Shown here in pieces: positions 45,342-57,899 of a DNA stretch of 64,000 nt. A model generated the notes under the pieces. It was not told the origin of the DNA and ran no database searches. It saw only the letters and a program-made list of their open reading frames with translations. The stretch comes from Protonemura montana (Eukaryota > Arthropoda > Insecta > Plecoptera > Nemouridae), in NCBI GenBank assembly GCA_947568835.1, contig OX387603.1:3945701-4009700 (forward strand). The letters are read 5' to 3'. Positions within the stretch are counted from its first letter, which is position 1; every line of letters starts with the position of its first letter. A program made the translations under genes and the position numbers.

Positions 45342-48300
45342 TGTACCTACCATTATGCTGGTTGCCCCCTTCCACAAATTCATTTCTCTCTCTTTTCAGT
45401 TCAAAAAGGTTGATTCACAAGTACTAGAGGTGAGCCTAATTTTTTACTTTCTACATTTTGTTTGTGTGACACTTGGGAAGACATTAAGACCCTTACTTTT
45501 GTCTAACTGCCATAACTAATGTTCCCTAACAGTGCCCTCATAGCTGACAGAGTTAGGCTTTTTCTTGTTTTTGGTGACATATGTGTGCAGGAATTGGGAG
45601 AGTTTTCCTCATTTCGTGAAATTACAATTAGATTTATGGAAAAGATTGTCAGTTTTCACTAGGTTGATTTGGTGGATAATATTTGATTTTTAAGCAAGAT
45701 GCAAAGGCAACTTTGTGCTCCAGTTTTCACCTGCAATGGTGAAAACCCATAGACCATAGAAAATAAATATGTCACTAACTGATAACTAACTGATCAAAAC
45801 TTGAACACATTTGAGCAGTTCATTTTTACCAGTACAATGATTGTGCACCCAAAACTGATGGCTATAGCCATCAATAACCATCTCGATTGTACTACTTGGA
45901 TCAACGGATCACTGTAATCGGCCGTTGTTGCCAGACGGCTAGGTTGGAGTTGAAGATGGAAAATATAGTCAAGAAGCAAGAGTAAAGAAGAGAGTTAATG
46001 TACAGAAAAACAAAATTTGGAGATGTATGATTAAAATGTTCAGTCATACAAATAATGCGATTTCCCATCTCGATATTGATTACATGCAGCATATGGTTTT
46101 ATAGTGTGAATGACCATTCGACTAAAAATAATGTGATCAATTATGGGCGCTATATCCTGTCAACATTGAGGCAAAATGTTTTATGGTAATACATAAATGA
46201 ATAAATAAAGTAACGATTCAGGATATGACCATATTCTACGATAGAACGCTTTTAGCAGATTTCAAATATAAATTTCAAAGCAAGCTTAGGGAACGTTTTA
46301 AGAATGAATGAATGAATGAATGAATGCAGACATAGCTACATAAGGTATAACTTGGATTTATACCACATCTTTCTTAACCAAACATTGTTTATCGGTACTT
46401 GCACTCTGTGGACGGACACAGTTAATTGGCATACATCTTGGGATTAAACTTGCAGTCATCTACACTAGCCCAGTAAAGAAACAACAAACAACCCCCGTGA
46501 ATGTAATACGTCGTTGAAGCATGGAGTTGTTCAAAGAACAACGCGATGCTAATTAAGACGCATATTGTAAGCACAGTTTTGGGTACAAATATTTCAGCGG
46601 CATATTCAGATTGAACATGGCGGATATATTTGTGCCCTGAAAGAGGCTACATACCTTCGATGCACCGCCATACCATTTAAATGCAGCAAACCAGCACCAT
46701 GTCTATCACAGATCAGAAATTTAAATCACATAACAACCTTGTGAATTGTTAAGACCATACAAATACACCTGAGATAACAAGAAAATTTTTCCCGGCTTTT
46801 CTGATTCAAATTTAACAACAAGATTATCTAAAATATCAAATGAAATTATCATCGATTCACAGATCATACCTTTTTTTTTCTCCATATCCTAACATTCTTG
46901 TCTTCTGGCATTCTCCTCGTCAACGCATGACGAATCAGTTAGCTTGTTTAAACGTACGTCCTAGGCAGTTTCGATCAGCTACTTCAAATAGACTCTAAAC
47001 AGATTGGCAGGTACGGTTATTTCCAGACCAGGAAATTAGTCGAGTTTGTTTACAACATACAGCACAACGTCACCAGGAACCTGCACAGCTCGGAAGGGAA
47101 AGGAGGTTGTGCGGTCGGATTGTCACCCTCTTTCAAATCTGAACAAACCAGAGCTCATTTAAAAACATTTGGTACATAGTACATACTTCTAGCCGACACA
47201 AAATACCACAACAATATTGTTACCCTGACGTAGCCTACACATGGATAATGTACCTGTAACGAGTTATTTATTATACTATTTTATCTACTATCATTATTAT
47301 TACTATTTCACTTACTGCCATTCTATTCTGTCATTCTCAGGTACTACTTATAGAATATAATTTATCTTTTACTCAAACATGTCAACTATAAATTATAATT
47401 AACAAACAAGGTAATTCTTCATGTCACCCTTTTACCGGTATGTTATGTGCAGTTCCTAGCTTTAATCTAAACTGAGCTAATACAAATGCCATGTACTTTT
47501 CCGCAGCGCAATAAAATTATACAATACAATACCGTGCAATACCACTTATAGAATAGAAATGGAATGGGGAAAGGAAGATTCAGAAATTCTCGGTATTTCA
47601 GCAAATAGCTTTTCAACTGGGTTCTATCCCAATCAAATAGCTCTATGGTTGTAAATTTTTATCATACAACATGATATATACAATGATTCCAGTTAAACAG
47701 CTTAAGATTGGTACATTTATATGTAATCAAATACAATTCAAATGCTTTAACAATATCTTAATTAATATTTACGTGTTTGTATTTACGTGTTTGTGTTTAC
47801 GAAAATCTGCTGACTGCGAGAGTGATTTATTTAATATTTACAAGCATTTGTTCCGTGAGGTCAGTGGTCATGGCCGATCATAATCTGTATTTTGTGGAGA
47901 TTATAATCAATCGCCCAGCATTAGCTTAACTTAAGACGCGCGAAAACCATGAAAAACGAACGTCCGAGGCGGGCCCCACGGGTGCAAACAGGAACATTAT
48001 GCAAGCGAGCAATAAAGTCCTATGGCTTGTAAATTAGGTGACATGAATATCAAAGCATCTGAGGAAACTCTACTCTCCCTTATGACTCTATCTGCTATGA
48101 TTTTACGTTAACTTAATTTACCGCAATATTACATATTCTAGGCGTAAGGCAAGCTAAGAGAAAAAAGGAAACATGAGAGAAGACAAAAAAATTGGACATG
48201 AAAACTAGAAGATCAAATTAACTTTTTCTGGCGACCCTCAACGATGGACAAAGCGACAAAGGAACGACCGTTCTACACCAAAACCTAATCAACCTAACGA

Positions 48301-48565
48301 ACCAATCAAAACCTAACAAACCTACTACGGTTCGGTACCGAACCAATCTAACTGTGAAGAACGATACACCTCTAGCAAGAACCTACAACGACCAAAACTT
48401 GGCCAGGAAGTCTAACAACAATGGCCTTGTCCCCAAATTTTTCTCGACTTCTCTCATGTCACACAAATGAATCAAGAATTATGAATATTTCCCGGACTCG
48501 AGACACAAACAGCCTCTGAACTGACGTGACGTTAAGCCCCGCAAAGCAAGCAATGAAAGATATTG
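45342..48565. other. AT-rich intergenic DNA
   Basis: No convincing gene. Contains (gaat)n at about 46304-46326 and a repeat tail at 47469-47535. Confidence 0.5.
47469..47535 (+). repeat. Repeat 3' end ending in (caata)n
   Basis: aaactgagct.atacaaatgc, catgtactt.tccgcag, then aataca runs. The same sequence occurs at about 61796-61860. It looks like the 3' terminus of a LINE or SINE family; class uncertain. Confidence 0.5.
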
Positions 48566-51500
48566 TCAAACAAACAAAAGTTCCCCATGTTTCCTCAGAG
48601 CCCCGATAAAACTCTCACAGCGCGTCATTGCTACAATTTCCAGGGTTTGAGGCTGAACTCCGAGTCGTGTGCGGAATTTCCTTGGAATTCTCTTCGATTC
48701 GAACGAGAGGAAGTCGAGACGCATCGGCTTCAAGCAGCAGCTCGTGGAGTGCACCTGAAGACAACAGAATAAAGGCACATTAGACACATTGCAAGGTACA
48801 TGACATTAACAAGTGCTCTATATAGCTACTTTTACTCAGGAAGAAAAAGTGCATAACTAGTTCTTGAACGAAAGGAAACTTTAGCTTTGTTTGCTGGTCA
48901 TGAAACTGTGATTGGGTTCAGTTCTGTCAGCTGTTTTCTAGTGTTTACGTCGGGTCGAAAGTTGGGTGTAAAATGCAAACACACTGTTGTAGAGATTTTC
49001 AAGGAGTTTTTGCTAACATTGCACTGCTTCATCGAATATGTAAAATGAGCGAAAATGTTCAAAGCTGGCAAACAGAACTATTTACTCGTGGACTTGAGAA
49101 CTTGGATAAAGCTTGCGCAGATGTTTCGTTGTGGTGGGGCTGGGGGGGGGGGGGGAGGTGAAGGATTAACATAATATATTTGTGCCAGCAGTGTTGAGAT
49201 CTGTCAATGGAGTGCGTTAACCATTGCGGTTAGTGTATCAGTCGTATATCAGATGTATTTGAAGGCTCGTGCCGACTTACATCTATCGACGCTGCGGTAG
49301 CGACGTCTCGATGACGCAGGTAGGAGATCGGGTTCTGTCCCACCGCGACCAGCAATCAGACGGACAGCGTTCCATCCAAACCAAGGCCGAGTGGAAACCT
49401 GCGTGAAAAGAAAGGCCGCGGATTAGTCGACACATTCAATTAGTTTCCGCTAGACGGTCGCTAGCAACAACTTTTTTGAGGTCAAGTCCGAGTATGTGCC
49501 ACGCAAGCCGGAGGCTGGGGGTCGATTCCACGAATGGGAATAAATTCTCAGGAGGGTAGTTGTGCACGCTTTCAGTTGATTCCCAATTATCAGCATTTCG
49601 AAATAAAATGGAAGCTTACAATGAAAGCTTTAGTTTGGAACAGGGAGCTCGACAGTTCTAAAGTAAGACAGTAAAAAGCGTACCTCTAGTTTTGTGGTCT
49701 GGCACATTCCATCGTAAGTCTCTTGTCTGAGGGAAGTCGTATTGCTCTGGTTCCTCAAAGTCTTCACGATCACTTTCCTTGATCGTGACCAAAAACTGCA
49801 GGCTGTAGACAAAACAAAAAATACGTTAGTCACGAATACCAGCAGTTTGCAACGCCACTGGGGTGGGCAGATGTAAAATTTAAACGAGCAAATGACAAAA
49901 GACAGGCTCGTTTAGTTTAAGGCAAGTTGAAAGAATCGATTCCTGCAACGGATTTATTGTGGAAAATGGCCAATCGAATTGTGACTTACCATTTTTCAGT
50001 CGACCAGCGAGTCAATCTTCATTCTTCATCTGGGTCTCTGGCGCTGAAGTGTTACGGGCGCCTCTTCTTCAGCCTCGTGGTCTGCTGGGAATCAAAAGAC
50101 AAAAATAAAACAAACGGTAGGGGAACAAATTTTACCGGGCAGAGATTCGCCGAGTTTCAAAATATTCCCGAAGCAATCAGAACGGTTATTATAGAACTCT
50201 AGCCAACATTGTTTAATAATTTGGAATATTTATTTGTTGGCTCACCTTTGTTGGCACGGCGACTTGCCAGGTACTGGGAGACGAACCAGAACCCTCTTCT
50301 TAACTCCGTTCCATCTGGGTTGCCGAGATGACGATCCAGCTGGTAGCCATGGAGTTGATGCAACAATCGGCCAGTTGAGTTGGTAGCATTGTTCACGTTG
50401 CGGCTTGAATTCTGCCGCTGTCAGACTCCAAACGTTACGTTCGCAACAATGAAATGAAAAAAGTTGTTATTGCCTGGCATTTGATTATCCGGCGCTGAAA
50501 GATAAAGGCTCCGTCATTAGGTTCCTGCGACATGGATTAATACACAAATGAGAGAAACAGAAACGTCAGTAAAAAAAACATCAAACGCAATTAGGACAGT
50601 CAGGTACAAAAACACAAACATAATTGCAAACAGATACATTTACAAACATTAACACAAACAGAAACATTTACAAGCACAACAGTTCCTGATTCCAAACTCT
50701 CGTTTGCTCCACGTTTCTTTCAGTTCAGAACGTGCCCGCTATGTGGGACCGTAGTAAATAACGTGAGCATAAACGCAGTAATAACGCAAAACTAATCACA
50801 GTACCGAAGCGAGATCATAATGAACGCCGAGGAAAAAGGTCGTAGGATTAGCACTTCAAGAATGCATGAGTGTGTGTGAGTGTGCGTGAGCTATCTTCCG
50901 ACATTCTTCCAGTCTACCTCCTGCTCCTCCTGTTTCTTTCGGCGTGCTTCTCATCGTAGAGGCGATCGCTGACCTGAAAGATCGCCGAAGAGGCTGGAAA
51001 GGTAACTTTGGTGAATCTTGCAGCCGGCGCTAGGAGCTTGAAGCTAGGAGCTTGAAGCTGGGAGCTTGAAGGTGATGACTTAACTCTAGAACTACCCCAA
51101 GCCGTAATGTTATCCCTACCTACGCTGGCCGGAGCAGACCTTCTGCATTCCGGCTAAAGTAGCTACCCACCAACCCATTGCTGACCATCCTGATGGTCCT
51201 GTTCCCCTCCACCGTGTCTAAGTGATTAGACAAGAGGATCGCTTGAGGTCAATCATCCCCCCTTGCCTCTAGGACACGTTCGAGCACGACCCTCCCTAGT
51301 ACGAAACCCTCCCGAGAAGACCCAAGAGCCTCAGCCGTCAGGCCGCGCAAGGCCTCAGCCTTCAGTGAAGGCTGAGGGAAGGCAAGCCGTTTACCCTCTA
51401 GGAGTGACATCACACTCTGGGAGCTAGAGTAGAGAACGGCGTTGATGGATGCTCGAAGACTCGACGGCTCGTTGACTTGACGACCTAACCCACCCCCAGG

Positions 51501-52890
51501 CCAGCAAACCCTCCTCGTCGTAGAGGGACGGTATACTACTGGGCTATTACCGACCGCCGCAATACCTCCCACGACGCCCTAGCCTACAAAAAACCCTCCC
51601 ATTCATAACTGTTGGGCCCCTGGGATCCCCGATATTCTCCACCTGCCCTAACCCCACCAGCAGGCCTCCTGCCGAGCTAAGTTTCCTAATCCCACCCGTA
51701 GGCCATTACCCCACTCGTCGCGATGGGACAAGGAGATCTACATGGGCTCTCCCCTACTGTCCCCCTGCCACTACCCGCCATTAAGGACACACGATGCCCT
51801 AACCTAGCGCTCCCACCCTTTATCTGAAGAGTCCCCATGCCAGCGAGTGGACCCGTTGATATTGAAGACTGCTACCTGTAGATACCTGTTGCCAAACTGG
51901 TTGTGTGTGTGTGTGTTTGTGTGAGGCCTTGTAGCGCTAACCCTAGACCACTTCGCTGACGTTGAGCGCGAACTCCCCGGCTGACCGAGGTAACAGAGAC
52001 GCAACTGCGTCCCGATTCCGATAGCGACGAGAATTGCGGGCGAGTCTCGGCGTTGTAGTCCGAGTGTTGGAGTCGCGGCGTCGAAGTCAACACGATCTCG
52101 GCGGGGCCTGCAACTAACCGATGCACTCGAATCAATAACCAGCTTCAGTTTTCAGTTTTGATTTAATTGTGAAATTCAAATGATTGACTGAATGATTGTC
52201 TAAAGGTGTAATCTTTTGAAGATAGGCACATAGATGACATAAATTAAAGAAACTAGTCAAGACGAGAGGAATTAAAACCAATGTTTGAAGTAGATTTTGC
52301 AAAATGAAGAGAAATGACAAAGAATTAAAGGATTCACCCAAAGAAGGTAGCGACGTCTCCAACTCGGCTTTCATGGGCGGTCAATGTTCGTCAACGTTCG
52401 TCGTGTTGCAGGTGTCTAGTGTCTGAAAAACATATGCCATTATTAGACAATTTAACACATTACACGAGCTGTCCGTTTCATAGATTATCATAATCATTGA
52501 GTTGTGTGATCTCGTTTGAAACAAATTGTACCTAGTCAGCCAATTTTTTAACACTATAGACTTGCTGCAAAAAATAACGATAAAATTTGTGTATGGCAAC
52601 TGAAATGGAATATTTGAACTCTGAATTATTATAAGGTTCCATGACCAGGGCAGCTCGTTGGGCGGACCACTATTTCAACTTACATGTGTTGACTGTACAT
52701 CGAAAGAGTAAAAACCAGCGCAGGGTCCAAGAGAAGGCGTAGTCTCGGAGGGACTGCAGTGTGGACCTCGTTTAGCAGAGTAGTCAACGTCTTCTCGCGA
52801 GCCCACCGTACGACTCTTGGGTTGAACTGATAAATACAAATTAGGATGAGAATCTTCTTGAGGGTTTCCACAATATATAAGCCTCGTCAT
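48566..52890 (-). CDS. Candidate minus-strand gene or transcript, exons unresolved
   Basis: GC-richer blocks, each bounded by AG and GT on the minus strand: about 52685-52828 (or from ATG 52890), about 51940-52112, 50226 to about 50410, about 50055-50081, 49684-49795, 49281-49398, and 48566-48754. Several stay open in two frames, and the phases do not give one clean protein through all of them. One chain (49684-49795, 49281-49398, 48566-48754) reads ...DGMCQTTKLE|VSTRPWFGWNAVRL...RSVDR|CALHELLLEA... to a stop. Another ends earlier with LVWMERCPSDCWSRW. It could be a secreted Cys-containing peptide gene or a spliced non-coding RNA. No family is claimed. Confidence 0.3.
51085..51840. other. GC-rich block, probable mobile-element fragment
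   Basis: Much more GC-rich than its surroundings. Includes a 107-codon minus-strand open frame (51249-51572) rich in Ala, Leu, Arg and Gly, and a small hairpin ctcagccttcagtgaaggctgag (51354-51376). Composition and isolation suggest an inserted element, but no family is recognised. Confidence 0.3.
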
Positions 52891-52926
52891 TGACAGCGGT
52901 CTCTTTAGCACCCTACACTTTGCACT

Positions 52927-52934
52927 CTTTTATA
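52927..52934 (-). promoter_or_regulatory. TATA-like box upstream of the candidate minus-strand gene
   Basis: TATAAAAG on the minus strand followed by AGTGCAAAG, similar to the box at 45333 (TATAAAAGAGTGATG). It lies about 37 bases upstream of an ATG (52890). Confidence 0.35.
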
Positions 52935-53254
52935 AGATGCTCCTCTCCACTTTGACAGTGTGTTCTACAGTGTGTTCTACAGTGTGTTCTACAGTGTGTT
53001 TTGTAGCAAGTTTTTGTAACGATTCACACAAAATGTGCGTGATATGTTTGAGCGTCACTTTGACGTAACGCAGTTCGGGCTGAAAAATTTGTTGCAAGCA
53101 AATACTTGGTTGGTGCAATCGATTTGATCAATGCACACCCACAAACAATGTTTCCTTGCGCTCCAACAAGCTTATATTGATGCCGTTAGAAAGGTACCTG
53201 GTAATGTTTGGGATGCGATGCTTGTAACTTCAAGTCCCAAGTCTCTTTTTCTTA

Positions 53255-53735
53255 AGTCTGGAGCGTGAAGTCTGGAGCCTGGAGCCTGAAGCCTGGAGCC
53301 TGAAGTCTGGAGCCTGAAGCCTGGAGCCTGAAGCCTGGATCCTGAAGTCTGGAGCCTGAAGTCTGGAGCCTGAAGCCTGAAGCCTGGAGCCTGAAGTCTG
53401 CAGCCTGGAGCCTGGATCCTGAAGTCTGCAGCCTGGAGCCTGGATCCTGAAGTCTGCAGCCTGGAGCCTGAAACCTGGACCCTGAAGTCTGCAGCCTGAA
53501 GTCTGGAGCCTGAAGTCTGCAGTCTGAAGTCTGGAGCCTGAAGTCTGCAGTCTGAAGTCTGCAGCCTGAAGTCTGCAGCCTGAAGTCTGCAGCCTGAAGT
53601 CTGCAGCCTGAAGTCTGCAGCCTGAAGCCTGGACCCTGAAGTCTGGATCCTGAAGTCTGGAGCCTGAAGTCTGCAGCCTGAAGTCTGGAGCCTGAAGCCT
53701 GGACCCTGAAGTCTGGAGCCTGAAGCTGGCAATTC
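53255..53735. repeat. 14-bp minisatellite
   Basis: About 34 copies of agcctgaagtctgg and its variants agcctgaagtctgc and agcctgaagcctgg. It produces stop-free frames on the minus strand (SRLQAPDFRLQ) that are not genes. Confidence 0.93.
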
Positions 53736-53944
53736 GGAGCTCGACTCTGGCTCGAGTATGAAAATAAACAAAAAAACACCCAATGTCATACAAAGATGTC
53801 TTTTTTCTCATTAAAAGAAATGAAATCACAGCCAAAGTTAATCAAAGTACAGTTAAAATACTAAACTAAATGCTTACATTAATTGTCAATTCTTTTTTGG
53901 TTCTTGGAGATCTTGATTTTGAAGCACTATCTTCAAGCACCCAC

Positions 53945-54055
53945 TTTTCACACGAGCAGGAAACCGGCTTCCTGCGACTACGAGACCGTTGAGCACGTGC
54001 TCTTCGCAGGACAGGAGCGTTTACTCAAACTGTCCCAGGGGTTGGACACCCCTTG
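53945..54055 (+). mobile_element. LINE fragment, Cys/His knuckle near RT C-terminus
   Basis: Plus-strand reading gives SRKPASCDYETVEHVLFAGQ, like the C..C...ET.EHVLF.C motif that follows the RT domain in many non-LTR elements. Short and decayed. Confidence 0.35.
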
Positions 54056-55407
54056 AAAGGCAAGGTCCACCCACGTGAAGCGATGAGTTTACTTGCATGA
54101 CATACTTTTAGGACGGTCATGGGATTAGCGCTACATGTGTGTGTTTTCCCCCATAATGGCCGAACTCGCATGGCGCGAGCCGTGCAGAACGCCTTCAATT
54201 CACGATGCTGGAAGCTCTCGAAGTTCTGCGTTGTCGCTTGATTGGGCGCGCTGGAACTTACACGGCTAGGGTGCCTACACCGAGACGCGAAAATGTTGCG
54301 AAAATATAAAAGATGAAGATAATATAGCAAGTGTCTTAGCTTACTAAGCAGAATTGAACCAGTTAAATATCGCTGGGACGCAAACAGCTATTCCTAGGAT
54401 GTTATCTTGAAACTTTTAATGCCTGAAAAATGCTAACTCAAAAGAGATAGATAAAAACTAAGAAGTATGGGCCAAAAATTAACCTATAATAACGTAAGCT
54501 GGCCTTCATTCCAAATCTTGCGCAGACTAAGATCATTTTAACTCTTGCCTTGCTGATATTATTCTGCATTCTTGTGTTGTTCTGATAGTGCCTAACCACC
54601 CTATTATACCTTCGATCACTCTGTCCTGTCCGGAACTGTGTGTCCAAGCCTGCATGCAAAGACTGAGCATCTGGTTCCTTAGTTCAGTCCGTTGTGAATT
54701 AAGCAATGTCTTCTTGCTCCAGTTGTTCTTTAAGAGTGTGGGGACATCAACAGGTACCGACGTACCATGAAGAGGCGGGGAATGCAATGGGGCAGTTGAA
54801 TGAGATGGCTGGGCGGCAACTAGCAGGGGTTGATTCGAGTGATCGAACTAGTCTCTAGCTAAGAGGGGACCTTACTATGGGGTTGGGGTTGGGGTTGTTG
54901 AAGACGTCTCTTCCAGACCACGGAACTGATGCTAGTTAAACTGGAAAGACAATAGACACCCCAAGTGTGCAGAGACGCATTGAAACCCCAAGGGCCAATG
55001 CGGCTACTGGTGGTGAATTCATCAGTTATAAGCACATCCTACGTTCAGCCAACAGTTCGGTGAACATTTGCAAGAGTTCTTCAACTCTGTGTTTGAGCTA
55101 AAATGCATCCTACGTGCCAGCTAGTGGGCAACGTTATTTGACGGACAGTAGAGCATTCGGGCTCTTAATGTCGTCAGCTAAAAATGGGATCCTGCCTGAC
55201 CTCTTCACGCTTGCTGTAACGGGACACAAAGACAAAATGCAAGAAACAAGAGACAAAATTCAAACAAAAACAAATTGTCAAGCTGAAAGAAAGTGTTTTC
55301 CCCGTAGCGCCAATCCCTCAACCTGCCCTTTACTTAACTTGACCTCAGCGATGTACTGCTAGTTTCCATGATTGGGTTACTTTCCTGTCTTGGAGAACCG
55401 CTGTTAC

Positions 55408-57892
55408 CGCCTGACTCGCCCGGGATGCAGCGAGTAGATGATGACGCAATCCATCTTGGGCATTCCTTCCAACACTTGGCATGCGATCACTCCTGCAATT
55501 ATCGGGAAATCAGGAATAAATGCAGGATTGACATGCTTGGATGTCATATTGCAAGACATTCATTAACGTCCATGCGGGTTTGTTTCTGGTCCATAACAAT
55601 CTTATAAATAGTGCATAAAACATACTCTTGATATGAAAAATATCCTAGGGAGTTTTGAAAAGCAAAACAGCTGATGGTTTTCATGCCATCTCGTGCCTTC
55701 CATCTGCAGAATCAGCGAAACAAGATGCAACAGTCAAAACATGCGTGATTACAAAATAAATCAAAAATTGGGCTTAAAAATATTTGTTTTCATATTTATT
55801 GCAATAAACGGACAATCATATCAATCACCATTTCAAAACTCTCACCGAGTATTGTTGCGTATTGTTGAAATGTTACCAGCCAAGCATATGAGGGCATCAG
55901 GCACCAAGAAAGTTGTGGTATACTATCCTAGATTATGTTAAGGGGCGATCTAAGGATGTAATTTTAAATATGATAGGTACCACATTCCACCAACTGGAAC
56001 TAATGTACGGACACAGTTAGTGGAAATCAAGGAACAAGTCGCTGGATGTCCTGGATCTCTCTCTGGCTTAGTTTTGCATGTTGGCTGATCTGCGCTGGGA
56101 ATAAAGATGATTAGATGTTTAGGTTGTGAAAACCATGCTGCACACATCTACAGACCAAGAGTTTAGTCAGGTTTGACAACGCTAATTATTGGTATTCATT
56201 TTGTCATTTATGTGAAAGGGGAGCTAGACTAGAAAAATTTGCAACCGAACCGAGGTGCAAACCCGGAACCTCCCAGTTTTTGCCAGTTTTCGCCAGGTCA
56301 CCGGGGGCCGAGGGAACTCGTCATTATGTTTCGCCTCAGCCTCTTTCCCCTCGAGGGGATCCCTTATCCCACCCAGTAAAAACTGGAATATCTGTGCTCG
56401 GATAGGCATTTAGATGGTCCCGGGTTCGTATCCTGGTTCGGTTGCACATTTTTCCCGTCTAGCTCCTCTTCCATCCATCGCTTGCTGGTTTCAGCTGCCA
56501 CCAGTGGAGTCACCAGAAAAACCAAAAACCCTTATTCGAGTCAAGTTTTTCGAGTGTTTTTAAATTCACTTAATAACTGACAATTGAGCCTTATAAATTT
56601 GAATGTGTGTTTATGCAACAGATTTCACAACACTTAATAACTTCTAACGACACACAAAAGAGACTTGGAAATCGCAGGCCGAACGGGAGACTGGCGCAGC
56701 CAAGAAATCTCCCGCCAAGATCTGTGAAAATCTGACAGCTTTATCAGCAAGTTTGTTAAAAAATAGCATAACTTATTCACATGATAGAAGGAATATCTGG
56801 AACTTAAGGGGACATGAAATACAATGAAGGTCAGGACTGAGATTATGCCAGCGTCTTCTGGATGCACCAGGTATTACCTAAACTTGCCAAAAAACCAGAA
56901 GATCCGGATCAGAACCTTGCAGAACTCTGGGCTGGAAGACTGTTCTGGATTTAGAAAAACTGAAGCAACTGAAAATATTGAAATGCTGGGAGAAATTTTG
57001 GGAACTCATGTGTACATTACGCAAAACGAGGTTCAGTCCCAATATCTTATTATATACCTCAGCAGTTAATCAATACAAAGAAATATTTTAATTTCTAGCA
57101 AAGGCGCAAAATGACCTCGCTGTTGACGCGCCTATAAACCCCACTATTCACTCAAAAATATTAAATGATGTGAAAACATTGAGCTTTGTTTGCTACATAC
57201 CCGGTAGTAGCGGCGCTGTTGCTTCACCTGCCGAGTTTGACCCTCTATTGAAGTGCAGGTGCTTTTTGCTGGCGGTGTTCCTTCTTAGCGGCCTCATTGT
57301 CGAACCTGCAACAAAATATTCCACTGTCAAAGCTTATAGCATTCGGTAACCTCACAAGAACCGGTGTCGCCCGTCTAATACCGGACCCAGCGCAGAGTTG
57401 CTCGACTTCGGTGATCTTACGAAGAAAAATGATTCAAAACAATCAAGTCGCATGCTTTAAATTAAATATTGTCAACCTGTTTCTTTTAACTGATGAAAAA
57501 TAAACAAGATTTAAAAAAAAAGTCCAATTAATCTTTCAGGAGAGCAGTTTAGTGATTAGAAGGATTAGTACCTAGAAGTTAATCAGGTGTTCTAAAGCAT
57601 CAAGTATCCTTGTTAGGTACTGAAAAAAGCATCAACAGTTGTGTATTGACCACACTTAAATGCTTGAAGGGTCTTTCACCAATCACTATCAAATCTTAAT
57701 ATCAAAACTTACATTCTAGTGACGAGAGCTTTTCGAAGCTCCGTCTTCGAAGTCTCCGAGTTGTAGCCAAATGCTTGCCGCTACACGTTGTTACTCGTTT
57801 TTCCATGTTGTTCTTCTCGGCGCTCGACTGGTTCCTTAGCGAAGCAAACTCGAGGTGGTGAGGTAGGTAATGTTGTCCCGAGTTCCCTCGAT
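55408..57892 (-). CDS. Candidate minus-strand gene, internal exons
   Basis: Three segments with minus-strand AG/GT borders and matching phase: 57713-57892 (59 full codons, RGNSGQHYLPHHLEFASLRN...), 57201-57305 (34 codons, STMRPLRRNTASKKHLHFNR...) and 55408-55492 (27 codons, VIACQVLEGMPKMDCVIIYS). Joined, they stay open without a stop. The basic, Ser/Asn-rich first part is not recognised. Start and end exons are not found, and the third exon is the least certain. Confidence 0.35.
56215..56540. mobile_element. Foldback element with about 53-bp TIRs
   Basis: ggggagctagactagaaaaa to aaacccggaacc (left) is the imperfect reverse complement of ggtcccgggttcgtatcctg to gtctagctcctc (right), around a core of about 150 bp. 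Beyond the right arm, the sequence equivalent to gctgaaaccagcaagcgatg recurs at 37744-37805 and 61337-61411. Each arm contains a gggttcg.atcc-like stretch resembling a tRNA B box. Confidence 0.6.
57343..57421 (-). mobile_element. Degenerate 5S-like SINE head
   Basis: ggtaacctcacaagaaccgg, then aataccggacccagcgcaga and gacttcggtgatctta: a decayed antisense copy of the 5S head, 38 bases beyond the exon-like block 57201-57305. Confidence 0.6.
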
Positions 57893-57899
57893 CTGCAAG

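Noticed and set aside
48566-48754. Reading the block as a PTTH/Trunk-like or other cystine-knot hormone (TSCCLKPMRLDFLSF).
   Set aside because: That frame conflicts in phase with the neighbouring block's most natural reading, and the cysteine pattern does not match any family well enough.
53172-53835. Three minus-strand ORFs of 175-205 codons with QAPDFRLQTSG repeats.
   Set aside because: They arise from a stop-free 14-bp minisatellite; no splice or codon signal supports a gene.
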